This document shows positions 1 to 9,490 of a stretch of DNA of 64,000 bases, piece by piece. A model generated the notes under the pieces. The model saw only the letters and a list, made by a program, of their open reading frames with translations. It was not told the origin of the DNA and ran no database searches. The DNA comes from an uncultured Neomegalonema sp. (GTDB lineage: Bacteria; Pseudomonadota; Alphaproteobacteria; Rhodobacterales; Rhodobacteraceae), in NCBI GenBank assembly GCA_937911325.1, contig CALDSD010000090.1, forward strand, positions 1-64,000, in the 5' to 3' direction. The number at the start of each line of letters is the position of its first letter. Within the stretch, counting starts at the first letter, position 1. A program made the position numbers and the translations under genes.

Positions 1-932
1 ACTACGTGAAGAACATGATCACCGGTGCGGCCCAGATGGACGGCGCGATCCTGGTTGTGAACGCAGCTGACGGCCCAATGCCGCAGACCCGCGAGCACAT
101 CCTGCTTGCCCGTCAGGTCGGCGATCCGGCTCTGGTCGTGTTCCTCAACACAGTCGACCAGGTCGACGACGAAGAGCTGCTTGAGCTGGTTGAGATGGAA
201 GTGCGCGAGCTGCTGAGCTCGTACGACTTCCCGGGCGACGATATCCCGATCGTGGCCGGCTCGGCGCTCGCCGCGCTGGAAGGCCGCGACGACAATATCG
301 GCACCGAGAAAATCGGAGAGCTGATGGCTGCGGTCGACGAGTACATCCCGACCCCGGATCGTCCGAAGGATCAGCCGTTCCTGATGCCGATCGAGGACGT
401 GTTCTCGATCTCGGGTCGCGGTACGGTTGTGACCGGTCGTGTCGAGCGTGGCATCGTCAACGTTGGCGACGAAATCGAAATCGTCGGCATCCGCGACACG
501 CAGAAAACCACCTGCACGGGCGTTGAGATGTTCCGCAAGCTGCTCGACTCGGGCGAGGCTGGCGACAACATCGGCGCGCTGCTCCGCGGTATCGATCGTG
601 AGCAGGTCGAGCGTGGTCAGGTTCTGTGTAAGCCGGGTTCGGTGAAGCCGCACACGAAGTTCGAGGCCGAAGCCTACATCCTCACCAAAGAGGAAGGTGG
701 CCGTCACACCCCGTTCTTCACGAACTATCGTCCGCAGTTCTACTTCCGGACCACCGACGTGACCGGAATGGTGACCCTGCCGGAAGGCACCGAGATGGTC
801 ATGCCGGGCGACAACGTGAAAATGAACGTCGAGCTGATCGCACCGATCGCGATGGAGGAAAAACTCCGCTTCGCGATCCGCGAAGGCGGCCGCACCGTTG
901 GGGCGGGCGTCGTCTCGAAGATCGTCGAGTAG
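1..932 (+). CDS. tuf: Elongation factor Tu, 5'-truncated by window edge
   Basis: EF-Tu delivers aminoacyl-tRNA to the ribosome as a GTP complex. The window enters inside the G domain (first full codon at position 3, Tyr of the [17 protein letters not shown] segment), so about 85 N-terminal residues are missing. Domains 2 and 3 are complete, with family landmarks such as [13 protein letters not shown] and the C-terminal GVVSKIVE. The G4 nucleotide-specificity motif, normally NKxD, reads NTVD (aac aca gtc gac, 147-158), an unusual Lys-to-Thr change; the SAL element of G5 is intact. It ends in TAG and is followed by a strong terminator. It probably belongs to an upstream str operon (rpsL-rpsG-fusA) outside the window. 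Identity is certain. Confidence 0.98.
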   Translation, partial: YVKNMITGAAQMDGAILVVNAADGPMPQTREHILLARQVGDPALVVFLNTVDQVDDEELLELVEMEVRELLSSYDFPGDDIPIVAGSALAALEGRDDNIGTEKIGELMAAVDEYIPTPDRPKDQPFLMPIEDVFSISGRGTVVTGRVERGIVNVGDEIEIVGIRDTQKTTCTGVEMFRKLLDSGEAGDNIGALLRGIDREQVERGQVLCKPGSVKPHTKFEAEAYILTKEEGGRHTPFFTNYRPQFYFRTTDVTGMVTLPEGTEMVMPGDNVKMNVELIAPIAMEEKLRFAIREGGRTVGAGVVSKIVE

Positions 933-950
933 CGGCGAGAAGTTGACACC

Positions 951-990
951 GCGGGCCGGGGGCCCAAACCCCCGGCCCGCTTCTTTTTTT
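951..990 (+). terminator. Rho-independent terminator of tuf
   Basis: A perfect 12-bp GC stem (951-962 with 969-980) closes a 6-nt loop and is followed directly by a T-rich tract (981-990). This is a textbook intrinsic terminator separating tuf from the S10 operon, so rpsJ should have its own promoter or depend on readthrough. Confidence 0.93.
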
Positions 991-1034
991 GATGCTCGAA
1001 AGAGCTCACGGACGACGAAGCGAAAGACGCTGAG

Positions 1035-1343
1035 ATGAACGGACAAAATATTCGCATTCGGCTGAAAGCCTTCGATCACCGCGTGCTCGACACCTCGACG
1101 CGGGAGATCGTCTCGACGGCGAAACGGACTGGCGCCAATGTGCGCGGCCCGATCCCACTGCCGACGCGCATTGAGAAATTCACGGTCCTGCGTGGACCTC
1201 ATATCGACAAGAAAAGCCGTGAGCAGTTCGAGATCCGGACCCACAAGCGCTTGCTCGACATCCTCGATCCGACGCCGCAGACGGTCGATGCTCTGATGAA
1301 GCTCGATCTGGCCGCCGGCGTCGACGTTGAGATCAAACTCTAA
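1035..1343 (+). CDS. rpsJ: 30S ribosomal protein S10
   Basis: S10 is a head protein of the small subunit and, as NusE, part of the antitermination complex. The 102-residue length is normal and the sequence is typical, with [12 protein letters not shown] at the start and GVDVEIKL at the end. It opens the S10 operon. The ATG is only 45 nt after the tuf terminator T-tract and has a weak ribosome-binding site. No convincing promoter is visible in that gap, so the promoter may overlap the terminator or lie inside tuf. Confidence 0.97.
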   Translation: MNGQNIRIRLKAFDHRVLDTSTREIVSTAKRTGANVRGPIPLPTRIEKFTVLRGPHIDKKSREQFEIRTHKRLLDILDPTPQTVDALMKLDLAAGVDVEIKL

Positions 1344-1356
1344 GGAGGGTCGACCC

Positions 1357-2106
1357 ATGCGATCGGGCGTAATCGCGCAGAAATTGGGCATGACCCGGGT
1401 GTTCGCCGAAGATGGTCGGCAAACGCCCGTGACGGTGCTGCGGATGGAAGGTCTGCAGGTCGTCGCCCAGCGCACTGAAGACAAGGACGGCTACACCGCT
1501 GTGCAGCTTGGCGCAGGTTTCGCCAAGGCGAAGAACGTGTCGCAACCCATGCGCGGCCACTTCGCGAAGGCCAGCGTCGCGCCGAAGCGTAAAGTCGTCG
1601 AGTTCCGGGTGAGCCCGGACAACTTGATCGACGTTGGCGCGGAGATCACGGCTGAGCATTTCTTGCCGGGCCAGCATGTCGACGTGTGTGGCACGTCGAT
1701 CGGTAAAGGTTTCGCCGGTGCGATGAAGCGGCACAATTTCGGCGGCCTGCGCGCCTCGCACGGCGTGTCGATCTCGCACCGCAGCCATGGCTCGACCGGT
1801 CAGTGTCAGGATCCGGGCAAGGTCTTCAAGGGCAAGAAGATGGCCGGTCACATGGGCGATGCGCGGGTGACGGTTCAGAACCTGGAGATCGTCAAGACAG
1901 ACGCTGACCGCGGCTTGCTGCTGGTCAAGGGCGCTGTCCCCGGGCCGAAAGGCGGCTGGGTCACGATCCGCGACGCGGTGAAGCGCGCGGCTCCGGACGG
2001 CTTGCCGTTCCCGGCGGCGATCAAGGTCGCAGAGGCTGTCGCAGCGGAGGCGGCGGCCGAAGACGCGGCGCCAGCCGAGGCGCCGGAAGCCGGAGGCGAG
2101 GAATAA
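1357..2106 (+). CDS. rplC: 50S ribosomal protein L3
   Basis: L3 is an early-assembly 50S protein that reaches towards the peptidyl-transferase centre. The ATG at 1357 is chosen because a strong AAGGAGG lies just upstream (from 1342) and the product then begins with the conserved [16 protein letters not shown]. An in-frame codon at 1327 would overlap rpsJ. The 249-aa product ends in an Ala/Glu-rich acidic tail (about the last 30 residues), common in alphaproteobacteria. The stop overlaps the rplD start by one base (TAATG), implying translational coupling. Confidence 0.97.
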   Translation: MRSGVIAQKLGMTRVFAEDGRQTPVTVLRMEGLQVVAQRTEDKDGYTAVQLGAGFAKAKNVSQPMRGHFAKASVAPKRKVVEFRVSPDNLIDVGAEITAEHFLPGQHVDVCGTSIGKGFAGAMKRHNFGGLRASHGVSISHRSHGSTGQCQDPGKVFKGKKMAGHMGDARVTVQNLEIVKTDADRGLLLVKGAVPGPKGGWVTIRDAVKRAAPDGLPFPAAIKVAEAVAAEAAAEDAAPAEAPEAGGEE

Positions 2107-2753
2107 TGAAAACGAAGATCATCACCCTCGACGCAGGCGAAGCCGGCGAGATTGAACTCGACGACGCCATCTTTGGCGTTGAAGAGCCGCGCAAGGACAT
2201 CTTGCACCGTGTCGTCGTTTGGCAGCTGTCAAAGCGGCGCGCCGGGACGCACAAGGTCAAGACGCGCTCCGAGACGTCTTACTCGAGCAAGAAGATCTAC
2301 CGGCAAAAGGGAACCGGCGGCGCACGCCACGGCGACCGGAACGCTCCGATCTTCCGCAAGGGCGGCGTTTACAAGGGCCCGACCCCGCGCAGCTATGAGC
2401 ATTCGTTGCCGAAGAAGGTGCGCGCGATGGGCTTGCGCCATGCGCTCTCGTCCAAGGCGAAGGAAGGCCAGTTGGTCGTTCTAGACGCGGCCAAGGCCGA
2501 CGAGCCGAAGACCAAGGCCCTGCGTGAGAAGCTCGAGAAACTGGGCTGGGGCCGCACACTGATCATCGACGGGCCAGAGCTGGACACCAACTTTATGGCC
2601 GCCTCGGGCAACATCCCCGACTTCGATGTGCTGCCGAGCCAGGGCGCGAACGTCTATGACATTCTGCGCCGCGATACCCTGGTGATCACCAAGGCGGGCG
2701 TTGAGGCGCTTTCGGCGCGCTTGAACGCGACGGCCGGCGAAGCGTCGGCATAA
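2106..2753 (+). CDS. rplD: 50S ribosomal protein L4
   Basis: L4 lines the exit tunnel; in gammaproteobacteria it also represses its own operon. The 215-aa product carries the family signature region [21 protein letters not shown] in its tunnel loop. Its ATG overlaps the L3 stop codon by one base, so its translation is probably coupled to rplC. No E. coli-like L4 leader is evident upstream of rpsJ. Confidence 0.97.
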   Translation: MKTKIITLDAGEAGEIELDDAIFGVEEPRKDILHRVVVWQLSKRRAGTHKVKTRSETSYSSKKIYRQKGTGGARHGDRNAPIFRKGGVYKGPTPRSYEHSLPKKVRAMGLRHALSSKAKEGQLVVLDAAKADEPKTKALREKLEKLGWGRTLIIDGPELDTNFMAASGNIPDFDVLPSQGANVYDILRRDTLVITKAGVEALSARLNATAGEASA

Positions 2754-2765
2754 GGAGAACGCGAG

Positions 2766-3005
2766 ATGGCGATCAAAGCTGAACTCTACGACGTGATCCT
2801 GCGTCCGGCGGTCACCGAAAAGGCGACCATGGCGTCCGAGCACAACGCGGTTGTGTTCCAAGTGGCGCTGACGGCGACGAAACCGCAGATCAAGGAAGCG
2901 GTGGAAGAGCTGTTCGGGGTGAAGGTCAAGAAGGTCAACACGCTGGTTCAGGCCGGCAAGAAGAAGATGTTCCGTGGCCGTCCGGGCCGCCGGAGCGACT
3001 ACTAG
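2766..3005 (+). CDS. rplW: 50S ribosomal protein L23, ends at a premature in-frame amber codon
   Basis: L23 sits at the tunnel exit and docks trigger factor and SRP. The ATG at 2766 has an AGGAG site. The reading frame gives 79 residues ending GRRSDY, then TAG at 3003-3005. The family is normally about 97-100 aa and continues after GRRSDxK with KAxVTLxEGxxIDVxTGL. That tail is present here in the same frame immediately after the TAG (3006-3059), then a normal TAA at 3060-3062. Reading TAG as an amino acid gives exactly 98 residues. The codon expected is Lys (AAG), one base from TAG. Several neighbours stop at TAG (tuf, rplB, rpsS, adk), so amber is not generally reassigned. This is a real nonsense mutation, a readthrough site or a sequence error. 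Confidence 0.9.
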   Translation: MAIKAELYDVILRPAVTEKATMASEHNAVVFQVALTATKPQIKEAVEELFGVKVKKVNTLVQAGKKKMFRGRPGRRSDY

Positions 3006-3062
3006 AAGGCGGGCGTGACCCTGGAAGAGGGCCACATGATCGACGTGTCCACAGGACTCTAA
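3006..3062 (+). other. rplW: In-frame C-terminal remnant of L23 beyond the amber codon
   Basis: Eighteen codons in the rplW frame encode KAGVTLEEGHMIDVSTGL and end in TAA. This matches the conserved last strand of L23. Its intact frame and conservation suggest that the TAG at 3003 is very recent, is read through, or is a base-call error. Confidence 0.85.
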
Positions 3063-3142
3063 ACGAATGAACCGGGGCTTTCGGCGGTGGTCGCCGATCG
3101 TCCTACCCTGAAGCGGAAGACAGTAAGACAGGCGACAAAAAC

Positions 3143-3979
3143 ATGGCGTTGAAAACCTTCAAGCCGACTTCGCCGGGCCAGCGTTCGCTGGTTCTGATCG
3201 ACCGCGCCGGGTTGCACAAAGGCCGTCCTGAGAAGACCCTCACCGAGGGTCTGACCAAGAAGGCCGGTCGCAACAACAATGGCCGCATCACCGCCCGCCG
3301 TCGCGGCGGCGGGGCGAAGCGACTGTATCGGCGCGTTGATTTCAAGCGGCGGAAATGGGACGTGCCGGCGACGGTCGAGCGGATCGAGTACGATCCGAAC
3401 CGCACCGCGTTCATTGCGCTGATAAAATATGAAGACGGCGATCTCTCGTACATCCTGGCGCCGCAGCGCCTGGCGGTTGGCGATCAGGTGGTGGCGAGCG
3501 CGAAGGCGGACGTGAAGCCTGGAAACGCGATGCCGCTGTCCGGAATGCCGATCGGCTCGATCATTCACAATGTCGAGCTCAAGGCCGGCAAAGGCGGCCA
3601 GATCGCACGGTCCGCAGGCGCATACGCTCAGTTCGTCGGCCGTGACGGCGGCTATGCGCAGCTGCGCCTGAGCTCTGGCGAGATGCGCCTCGTGCGCCAG
3701 GAGTGCATGGCGACCGTTGGCGCGGTTTCGAACCCGGATCACTCCAACCAGAACCTCGGCAAAGCAGGTCGTGTTCGGCACATGGGCAAACGCCCGGCTG
3801 TACGCGGCGTCGCGATGAACCCGATCGACCACCCGCATGGCGGCGGCGAAGGCCGCACCTCGGGCGGTCGTCACCCGGTCACGCCTTGGGGCAAACCGAC
3901 GAAAGGTCGTCGGACCCGTTCCAACAAGACGACCAACAAACTCATCGTGCGCAGCCGCCACAAAGCCAAGAAGAAATAG
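3143..3979 (+). CDS. rplB: 50S ribosomal protein L2
   Basis: L2 is a core 50S protein needed for subunit association and peptidyl transfer. The 278-aa length is standard. The C-terminal catalytic-region motif with [18 protein letters not shown] is intact, including the conserved histidine in HPHGGG. It starts at ATG 3143, 80 nt after the rplW remnant, and ends in TAG. It lies between rplW and rpsS as in all S10 operons. Confidence 0.98.
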   Translation: MALKTFKPTSPGQRSLVLIDRAGLHKGRPEKTLTEGLTKKAGRNNNGRITARRRGGGAKRLYRRVDFKRRKWDVPATVERIEYDPNRTAFIALIKYEDGDLSYILAPQRLAVGDQVVASAKADVKPGNAMPLSGMPIGSIIHNVELKAGKGGQIARSAGAYAQFVGRDGGYAQLRLSSGEMRLVRQECMATVGAVSNPDHSNQNLGKAGRVRHMGKRPAVRGVAMNPIDHPHGGGEGRTSGGRHPVTPWGKPTKGRRTRSNKTTNKLIVRSRHKAKKK

Positions 3980-3990
3980 GAGCCGACTGA

Positions 3991-4269
3991 ATGCCACGTT
4001 CGGTATGGAAAGGCCCGTTTGTCGACTCCTACGTGCTGAAGAAAGCACAGAAGGTTCAGGAGTCGGGCCGCAACGAAGTCATCAAGATCTGGTCGCGCCG
4101 TTCGACGATCCTGCCCCAGTTCGTGGGGCTGACCTTCGGCGTCTACAACGGTCAGAAACACATTCCGGTTTCGGTCACCGAAGAAATGATCGGCCACAAG
4201 TTCGGCGAGTTCGCGCCGACGCGGACCTATTACGGGCACGCGGCCGATAAAAAAGCGAAGCGGAGATAG
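3991..4269 (+). CDS. rpsS: 30S ribosomal protein S19
   Basis: S19 is a small-subunit head protein that forms a complex with S13 and contacts the A-site tRNA. The product is 92 aa, the normal length, with the conserved start [10 protein letters not shown] and the [16 protein letters not shown] block. It ends in TAG four bases before the TTG start of rplV. Confidence 0.97.
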   Translation: MPRSVWKGPFVDSYVLKKAQKVQESGRNEVIKIWSRRSTILPQFVGLTFGVYNGQKHIPVSVTEEMIGHKFGEFAPTRTYYGHAADKKAKRR

Positions 4270-4273
4270 GACG

Positions 4274-4672
4274 TTGGGCAAGGAAAAGAACCCCCGCCGC
4301 GTCGCGGAAAACGAAGCGATGGCGAAGACGCGGATGCTGCGCACCAGCCCGCAGAAGCTGAACCTCGTCGCCGAGTCGATCCGGGGCATGCCCGTCGACA
4401 AGGCCCTTGCGGAGCTGACGTTCTCGAAGCGCCGCATTGCTCAGGATGTGAAAAAGACCCTGCAGTCGGCCATCGCAAACGCCGAGAACAACCACGGTCT
4501 CGACGTCGACGAGCTGATCGTCGCCGAAGCCTGGGTCGGCAAGAACCTGGTCCTCAAGCGTGGCCGTCCCCGCGGCCGCGGTAAGTTCGGCCGGCTTCTC
4601 AAGCCGTTCTCGGAGATCACCATCAAGGTGCGGCAGCCGCTTGCCGACGCCGCCATCGAGGAGACCGCGTAA
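4274..4672 (+). CDS. rplV: 50S ribosomal protein L22
   Basis: L22 lines the polypeptide exit tunnel and contacts all 23S domains. The start is TTG at 4274, chosen because the encoded [15 protein letters not shown] matches the conserved alphaproteobacterial N-terminus; the first in-frame ATG lies 15 codons further in and would remove it. The product is 132 aa. The spacing to rpsS is 4 nt and the stop overlaps the rpsC ATG by one base. The rare start codon with tight spacing suggests translation coupled to rpsS. Confidence 0.95.
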   Translation: MGKEKNPRRVAENEAMAKTRMLRTSPQKLNLVAESIRGMPVDKALAELTFSKRRIAQDVKKTLQSAIANAENNHGLDVDELIVAEAWVGKNLVLKRGRPRGRGKFGRLLKPFSEITIKVRQPLADAAIEETA

Positions 4673-5421
4673 TGGGTCATAAGGTAAACCCAGTCGGTCT
4701 GCGCTTGGGCGTCAACCGCACCTGGGAATCGCGCTGGTATGCTGACAGCAAAGACTATGGCGACCTGATCCACGAGGATCTGGCGATCCGTCGCTATGTC
4801 AAAGACAAGTGCAAGCAGGCCGGCGTCAGCCGCGTCGTCATCGAACGTCCGCACCGCAAGTGCCGTGTGACGATCCATTCGGCGCGCCCGGGTGTGATCA
4901 TCGGCAAGAAAGGCGCTGACATCGAAAAGCTGCGCAAGGAATTGTCGCAGTTCACCGATAGCGAGATGCACCTCAACATTGTCGAGGTTCGCAAGCCTGA
5001 GATCGACGCGCAGCTCGTGGCCGAGAACATCTGTCAGCAGCTGGAGCGTCGCGTATCGTTCCGTCGCGCGCTGAAGCGTGCTGTTCAGAACTCGATGCGG
5101 ATGGGCGCTCTGGGCGTCCGGATCAACTGCGCTGGCCGTCTTGGCGGCGCCGAGATCGCGCGGACGGAGTGGTATCGCGAAGGTCGCGTGCCGCTGCACA
5201 CCCTGCGCGCGGACATCGACTACGCGCATGCGGAGGCGAAGACGGCGTACGGGATCATTGGCGTGAAGTGCTGGATCTTCAAAGGCGAGATCATGGAGCA
5301 CGATCCGCAGGCCCGCGACAAGCGCAACGCCGAGCTGCAGGAAGGCGGGGGCGGCGGCGGTCGTCCACCCCGCGGCGGCGATCGTGATCGCGGCCCGCGC
5401 CGCGACCGCGAGCGCGCGTAA
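4672..5421 (+). CDS. rpsC: 30S ribosomal protein S3
   Basis: S3 lies at the mRNA entry channel of the 30S subunit. It contains a KH domain with the GxxG-type loop in [16 protein letters not shown] and the conserved C-terminal domain with [20 protein letters not shown]. The 249-aa product ends in a low-complexity Gly-rich then Arg/Asp-rich tail (about the last 25 residues), probably flexible and RNA-contacting. Its ATG overlaps the rplV stop. Confidence 0.97.
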   Translation: MGHKVNPVGLRLGVNRTWESRWYADSKDYGDLIHEDLAIRRYVKDKCKQAGVSRVVIERPHRKCRVTIHSARPGVIIGKKGADIEKLRKELSQFTDSEMHLNIVEVRKPEIDAQLVAENICQQLERRVSFRRALKRAVQNSMRMGALGVRINCAGRLGGAEIARTEWYREGRVPLHTLRADIDYAHAEAKTAYGIIGVKCWIFKGEIMEHDPQARDKRNAELQEGGGGGGRPPRGGDRDRGPRRDRERA

Positions 5422-5440
5422 GACTTAAGGAGATCGAGCG

Positions 5441-5854
5441 ATGCTATCGCCGAAACGCACAAAATTTCGCAAAGCGCATAAGGGCCGCATCCATGGTCTG
5501 GCGAAGGGCGGAACGAACCTCAACTTCGGCCAGTTCGGCCTGAAGGCGGTCGAGCCTGAGCGCATCACCGCCCGCCAGATCGAAGCCGCAAGGCGCGCCA
5601 TGACCCGCTATATGAAGCGTCAGGGCCGCGTGTGGATCCGGATCTTCCCAGACCTTCCGGTCACCCAGAAGCCGACGGAAGTCCGCATGGGTAAAGGCAA
5701 GGGCTCGGTCGAGTACTGGGCTGCGAGAGTAAAACCAGGTCGGATCATGTTTGAGATTGACGGCGTGTCCGAACCTATTGCAAAAGAAGCGCTTCGTTTA
5801 GCTGCGATGAAACTGCCGATCAAAACGCGGTTCGTCGTTCGCGAAGACTGGTGA
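5441..5854 (+). CDS. rplP: 50S ribosomal protein L16
   Basis: L16 organises the A-site region and central protuberance of the 50S subunit. It is 137 aa, standard length, with the conserved opening [16 protein letters not shown] and the [22 protein letters not shown] block. The upstream AAGGAG (from 5427) supports ATG 5441. An 88-nt gap follows before rpmC. Confidence 0.97.
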   Translation: MLSPKRTKFRKAHKGRIHGLAKGGTNLNFGQFGLKAVEPERITARQIEAARRAMTRYMKRQGRVWIRIFPDLPVTQKPTEVRMGKGKGSVEYWAARVKPGRIMFEIDGVSEPIAKEALRLAAMKLPIKTRFVVREDW

Positions 5855-5875
5855 TCTGACAAGGAAACCACCGTA

Positions 5876-5913
5876 GCCCCGGGATGGCTTGGGGCGCGGG
5901 ATTTTTGTTTTTT
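5876..5913 (+). terminator. Possible weak internal terminator or attenuator, rplP-rpmC gap
   Basis: A short GCCCC/GGGGC stem (5876-5880 with 5891-5895) with a 10-nt loop is followed five bases later by a T-rich stretch (5902-5913). The stem is short and the T-run is offset, so it may only partly terminate. It lies inside an essential operon and must be read through. Confidence 0.35.
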
Positions 5914-5942
5914 CGGGTTGCGAACAGGGGCTGGCTGAGACG

Positions 5943-6167
5943 ATGGCCGACGACAAGAACATGAGCGCCGCCGATCTGCGGGAAAAGACCCCGGAGCAGC
6001 TGCGCGAGTCGCTTTCGGCGCTGAAGAAAGAGCAGTTCAACCTGCGCTTTCAGGCGGCGACGGGGCAGATGGAGAACACGGCGCGGTTTCGCGAACTGCG
6101 CCGGAACGTGGCGCGTGTGAAGACCGTGCTGAACCAAAAGGCGGCGGATGCCGCACAGGCCGAATAA
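5943..6167 (+). CDS. rpmC: 50S ribosomal protein L29
   Basis: L29 lies beside L23 at the tunnel exit. The ATG at 5943 gives a 74-aa product that begins [20 protein letters not shown]; a longer frame from 5889 has no ribosome-binding site and no family match. The coiled helical hairpin pattern ([15 protein letters not shown]) is typical, with a short alanine-rich tail. Confidence 0.94.
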   Translation: MADDKNMSAADLREKTPEQLRESLSALKKEQFNLRFQAATGQMENTARFRELRRNVARVKTVLNQKAADAAQAE

Positions 6168-6229
6168 CGGGCTGGATTATCGGATCGAGGCGCTAGGGAC
6201 CTGTTCCCGACCGCTTCAAAGGAGAACAG

Positions 6230-6526
6230 ATGCCGAAGCGAATTCTGCAAGGCCGGGTCACGAGCGACAAGAACGACAAGACGGTCACCGTCTCGGTCGA
6301 GCGTGCGTTTCAGCATCCGGTTCTGAAGAAGACGGTGCGGAAGTCGAAAAAGTACCGCGCGCATGACGAAGCGAACGTCGCCAAGGAAGGCGAGATCGTC
6401 CGCATCATCGAGTGTGCGCCCAAGTCGAAGATGAAGCGTTGGGAGCTGGTGACGCCAGAGATCGATGCGCAGCTTGATGCGGCCCGCAAAGAACGGGCGG
6501 CGCAGGCGGCGGCCGAACAAGGCTAA
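6230..6526 (+). CDS. rpsQ: 30S ribosomal protein S17
   Basis: S17 is a primary 16S-binding OB-fold protein. The product is 98 aa, longer than the usual roughly 80-85, because of a C-terminal Ala/Glu/Arg-rich extension after WELVTPE. The start [18 protein letters not shown] has an AAGGAGA site at 6219. The core motif KKYRAHDE is intact. Confidence 0.96.
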   Translation: MPKRILQGRVTSDKNDKTVTVSVERAFQHPVLKKTVRKSKKYRAHDEANVAKEGEIVRIIECAPKSKMKRWELVTPEIDAQLDAARKERAAQAAAEQG

Positions 6527-6593
6527 CTCCCTGCGCTTTCGATGAAACCGGCGGGCCTTTGCTTACAGGCTCCGTCCAGGTCGGAGAAAGAGC

Positions 6594-6962
6594 ATGATTC
6601 AGAACGAGACCAAGCTCGAGATCGCCGATAACAGCGGTGCGAAACTCGTGCAGTGTATCAAGGTGCTGGGCGGCGCCGGACGCCGTTACGCCCGCGTCGG
6701 CGACATCATCGTCGTATCCGTGAAAGAAGCGATCCCGCGTGGCCGGGTGAAGAAAGGCGATGTGCGTCGCGCGGTCGTCGTGCGCACCGCCAAGGAAGTT
6801 CGCCGCGACGACGGCACCGTCATTCGCTTCGACAAGAACGCGGCTGTCATCATCAACAACAACATGGAGCCTGTCGGCACCCGTATCTTCGGGCCGGTCG
6901 TGCGCGAATTGCGCGGCAAGAACTTCATGAAGATCATCTCGCTGGCGCCGGAGGTTCTCTAA
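6594..6962 (+). CDS. rplN: 50S ribosomal protein L14
   Basis: L14 is an interface protein of the 50S subunit and the target of the silencing factor RsfS. It is 122 aa, canonical, starting [17 protein letters not shown] and containing the [13 protein letters not shown] signature. Its TAA stop overlaps the rplX ATG by one base. Confidence 0.98.
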   Translation: MIQNETKLEIADNSGAKLVQCIKVLGGAGRRYARVGDIIVVSVKEAIPRGRVKKGDVRRAVVVRTAKEVRRDDGTVIRFDKNAAVIINNNMEPVGTRIFGPVVRELRGKNFMKIISLAPEVL

Positions 6963-7279
6963 TGGCTGCGAAGCTGAAGAAGGGCGACCGCGTCATCGTT
7001 TTGGCCGGCCGCGACAAGGGCAAGGAAGGCGAGATCACGCAAGTCCTGCCGAAAGAAGGCCGTGCGATCGTGACTGGCGTGAACACCGTCGTGCGTCACA
7101 CCAAACAGTCCGCGCAAAGCGAAGGCGGTCGGGTTCCCAAGGAGGTTCCGATCCAGCTGTCCAACATCGCTTTGGTCGACCCGCAAGACGGCGGCCCGAC
7201 GCGCGTCGGCTTCAAGTTCACCGATGAGGGCAAAAAAGTCCGCTTCGCCAAGAAATCCGGGGAGGTCATCGATGGCTGA
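6962..7279 (+). CDS. rplX: 50S ribosomal protein L24
   Basis: L24 is an assembly initiator with an N-terminal KOW motif, here [17 protein letters not shown]. The ATG at 6962 overlaps the rplN stop and gives 105 aa, the family length. A longer frame from 6653 would overlay rplN and is rejected. The 3' end overlaps rplE by 8 nt, implying coupled translation. Confidence 0.96.
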   Translation: MAAKLKKGDRVIVLAGRDKGKEGEITQVLPKEGRAIVTGVNTVVRHTKQSAQSEGGRVPKEVPIQLSNIALVDPQDGGPTRVGFKFTDEGKKVRFAKKSGEVIDG

Positions 7280-7826
7280 TGCTTACGTCCCGCGTCTGAA
7301 GACCATGTATCAAGACAAGATCCGCGGCGCGATGCAGGAGGAGTTCTCCTACAAGAACGCGATGCAGATCCCAAAGCTCGACAAGATTGTGCTCAACATC
7401 GGCGTCGGCGAGGCGGTCTCGGACTCCAAGAAGGTCAAGGCTGCGCACGACGACCTTATGGCGATCGCCGGGCAAAAGCCGGTGATCACGCGCGCAAAGA
7501 ACTCGATCGCGGGCTTCAAGCTGCGCGAAGGCATGCCGATCGGATGCAAGGTGACCCTTCGCCAGGCGCGCATGTACGATTTTCTTGATCGCCTGATCAC
7601 GATCGCGATGCCGCGGATCCGTGACTTCCGAGGCGTCTCGGGCAAGAGCTTCGATGGCCGCGGCAACTACGCCATGGGCCTGAAAGAGCACATCGTGTTC
7701 CCAGAGATCGATTACGACAAGATCGATCAGGCTTGGGGCATGGACATCATCATCTGCACCACCGCGCCGACGAATGACGAGGCGAAGGCGCTGCTGCGGC
7801 ATTTCAACATGCCGTTTTCGAACTGA
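7272..7826 (+). CDS. rplE: 50S ribosomal protein L5
   Basis: L5 binds 5S rRNA in the central protuberance. The start at ATG 7272 gives 184 aa with the conserved [12 protein letters not shown] start and the [19 protein letters not shown] signature. The frame could begin at 7224, but that would extend deep into rplX. A GGGGAGG just inside the rplX end serves as ribosome-binding site. Confidence 0.96.
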   Translation: MADAYVPRLKTMYQDKIRGAMQEEFSYKNAMQIPKLDKIVLNIGVGEAVSDSKKVKAAHDDLMAIAGQKPVITRAKNSIAGFKLREGMPIGCKVTLRQARMYDFLDRLITIAMPRIRDFRGVSGKSFDGRGNYAMGLKEHIVFPEIDYDKIDQAWGMDIIICTTAPTNDEAKALLRHFNMPFSN

Positions 7827-7844
7827 CGCGGGGGAGGAGAAGAC

Positions 7845-8150
7845 ATGGCGAAAGTCTCGATGATCGAACGCGAGAAGAAGCGGCAGCGGCTGGTGGCGAA
7901 ATACGCCGAAAAGCGCGCTGAGCTCAAAGCGATCGCGGCGAATCAGGAACTGCCGGCGGGCGAGCGCATGCAAGCGCGCTTGAAGCTGGCGAAACTGCCT
8001 CGGAACAGCGCACCGACCCGGCTGCACAACCGCTGCCAGGTTTCGGGCCGTCCGAAGGCGTACTACCGCAAGCTCAAGATGAGCCGTATCGCGCTTCGTG
8101 AACTCGGCAGCCAGGGCCTTCTGCCCGGCGTCGTGAAGTCCAGCTGGTAA
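7845..8150 (+). CDS. rpsN: 30S ribosomal protein S14 (zinc-free form)
   Basis: S14 is a head protein of the 30S subunit. The 101-aa length and the presence of a single cysteine (NRCQVSGRP) identify the long C-minus paralogue that does not bind zinc. The conserved C-terminus with [22 protein letters not shown]-type ending is present. Ribosome-binding site GGGGGAGGAG is directly upstream. Confidence 0.97.
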   Translation: MAKVSMIEREKKRQRLVAKYAEKRAELKAIAANQELPAGERMQARLKLAKLPRNSAPTRLHNRCQVSGRPKAYYRKLKMSRIALRELGSQGLLPGVVKSSW

Positions 8151-8163
8151 GGGAGGGCGCACA

Positions 8164-8562
8164 ATGTCTATGACTGATCCTCTCGGCGATATGCTCGCTC
8201 GGATCCGCAACGCGCAGATGCGTTACAAGTCGACCGTGGTCGCGCCGGCGTCGAAGCTGCGCGGCTGGGTGCTCGACGTTCTGGCGGATGAAGGCTTCAT
8301 CCGCAGCTACGAAAAATCCGTCGACGCCGACGGCAAACCGATCTTCGAGATCTCCCTTAAGTACTACGAGGGCGAGCCGGCGATCCGCGAAATGCGGCGC
8401 TACTCGAAGCCGGGCCGTCGCGCCTATTCCGGCTCGAAAGAGCTGCCGCAGGTCCGCAATGGTCTCGGCGTGGCGATCGTCTCGACAAACCGCGGCGTCA
8501 TGTCCGACGCCAAGGCGCGCGAGTTGAACGTCGGCGGCGAAGTCCTCTGCACGGTCTTCTAG
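8164..8562 (+). CDS. rpsH: 30S ribosomal protein S8
   Basis: S8 is a primary 16S-binding protein; in E. coli it represses the spc operon. It is 132 aa, with the start [18 protein letters not shown] and the C-terminal [20 protein letters not shown] block that forms the RNA-binding surface. It ends in TAG and is followed 11 nt later by rplF. Confidence 0.97.
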   Translation: MSMTDPLGDMLARIRNAQMRYKSTVVAPASKLRGWVLDVLADEGFIRSYEKSVDADGKPIFEISLKYYEGEPAIREMRRYSKPGRRAYSGSKELPQVRNGLGVAIVSTNRGVMSDAKARELNVGGEVLCTVF

Positions 8563-8573
8563 GGAGAACAACG

Positions 8574-9107
8574 ATGTCACGTATCGGAAAAGCCCCTATC
8601 GCTGTGCCGGACAAGGTGACCGCGACGATCACCGGACAGCATGTCGAGGTGAAGGGACCGAAAGGGACCTTGGCCTTCACCTGCCCGGACGAGATCGAGG
8701 TCGCCATGGCCGACGGGCAGATCACGGTCATGCCGCGCGGCAAAGAGAAGCGTGCGCGTCAGATGTGGGGCATGGCCCGCACGCGCGTCGCCAACCTCGT
8801 CACTGGCGTGACCGACGGGTTCACAAAGAAACTCGAAATCAACGGCGTCGGCTACCGTGCGCAGGTGCAGGGCAAAACCCTGAAGCTGTCGCTGGGGTAT
8901 AGTCACGACGTCGATTACGCGATCCCGGACGGCGTCGAGGTGAAGACACCGAAGCCGACCGAGATCGAGGTCGCCGGCGCTGACATCCAGGTCGTCGGCC
9001 AGGTCGCCGCGGAGATCCGCGATTGGCGTCGCCCCGAGCCTTACAAGGGCAAAGGCATCAAATACGCGGACGAGTACATCTTCCGTAAGGAAGGCAAAAA
9101 GAAGTAA
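8574..9107 (+). CDS. rplF: 50S ribosomal protein L6
   Basis: L6 has two tandem copies of the same fold and lies near the factor-binding site. It is 177 aa, normal length, with [12 protein letters not shown] at the start and the [10 protein letters not shown] and [11 protein letters not shown] motifs. Ribosome-binding site AGGGAGA precedes the ATG. Confidence 0.97.
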   Translation: MSRIGKAPIAVPDKVTATITGQHVEVKGPKGTLAFTCPDEIEVAMADGQITVMPRGKEKRARQMWGMARTRVANLVTGVTDGFTKKLEINGVGYRAQVQGKTLKLSLGYSHDVDYAIPDGVEVKTPKPTEIEVAGADIQVVGQVAAEIRDWRRPEPYKGKGIKYADEYIFRKEGKKK

Positions 9108-9118
9108 GGGCCGGACAA

Positions 9119-9478
9119 ATGGCGTTGAAAAAGCATATGGTCGCGGCCCGCCGACGTTTGCGGGTCCGCAACAAACTCAAGCGGATGGCCAACGGCCGCC
9201 CGCGTCTTTCGGTGTTTCGCAGCTCGAAGAACATCTATGCGCAGGTGATCGACGATGTGGCTGGCCGCACCCTGGCGTCCGCCTCGACCGTCGAGGCCGA
9301 TCTCGGGTTGAAGGGCAAGTCGAACGTCGAGTCGGCGACGAAAGTCGGCGAGTTGATCGCGACGCGCGCGAAAGAAGCCGGTGTCGAAGAGGTGTTCTTC
9401 GATCGTGGCGCATATCTCTTCCACGGCCGCGTGAAAGCGCTCGCGGACGCCGCCCGCGAAGCCGGGCTGAAGTTCTAA
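9119..9478 (+). CDS. rplR: 50S ribosomal protein L18
   Basis: L18 mediates 5S rRNA attachment together with L5 and L25. The product is 119 aa, standard length, with [20 protein letters not shown] near the N-terminus and [24 protein letters not shown] at the end (given in part). It is in the usual rplF-rplR-rpsE order. Confidence 0.97.
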   Translation: MALKKHMVAARRRLRVRNKLKRMANGRPRLSVFRSSKNIYAQVIDDVAGRTLASASTVEADLGLKGKSNVESATKVGELIATRAKEAGVEEVFFDRGAYLFHGRVKALADAAREAGLKF

Positions 9479-9490
9479 GGAGGCCTCTCA

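Noticed and set aside
943-971. TTGACA at 943 as the -35 of an S10-operon promoter
   Set aside because: The -10 would fall in the GC hairpin of the tuf terminator and no TATAAT-like box exists at the right spacing.
3003-3005. UAG reassigned as a sense codon in this organism
   Set aside because: Many clear genes in the window (tuf, rplB, rpsS, rpsH, rpsE, adk, rplQ) end at TAG, so a genetic-code change does not explain the rplW amber.
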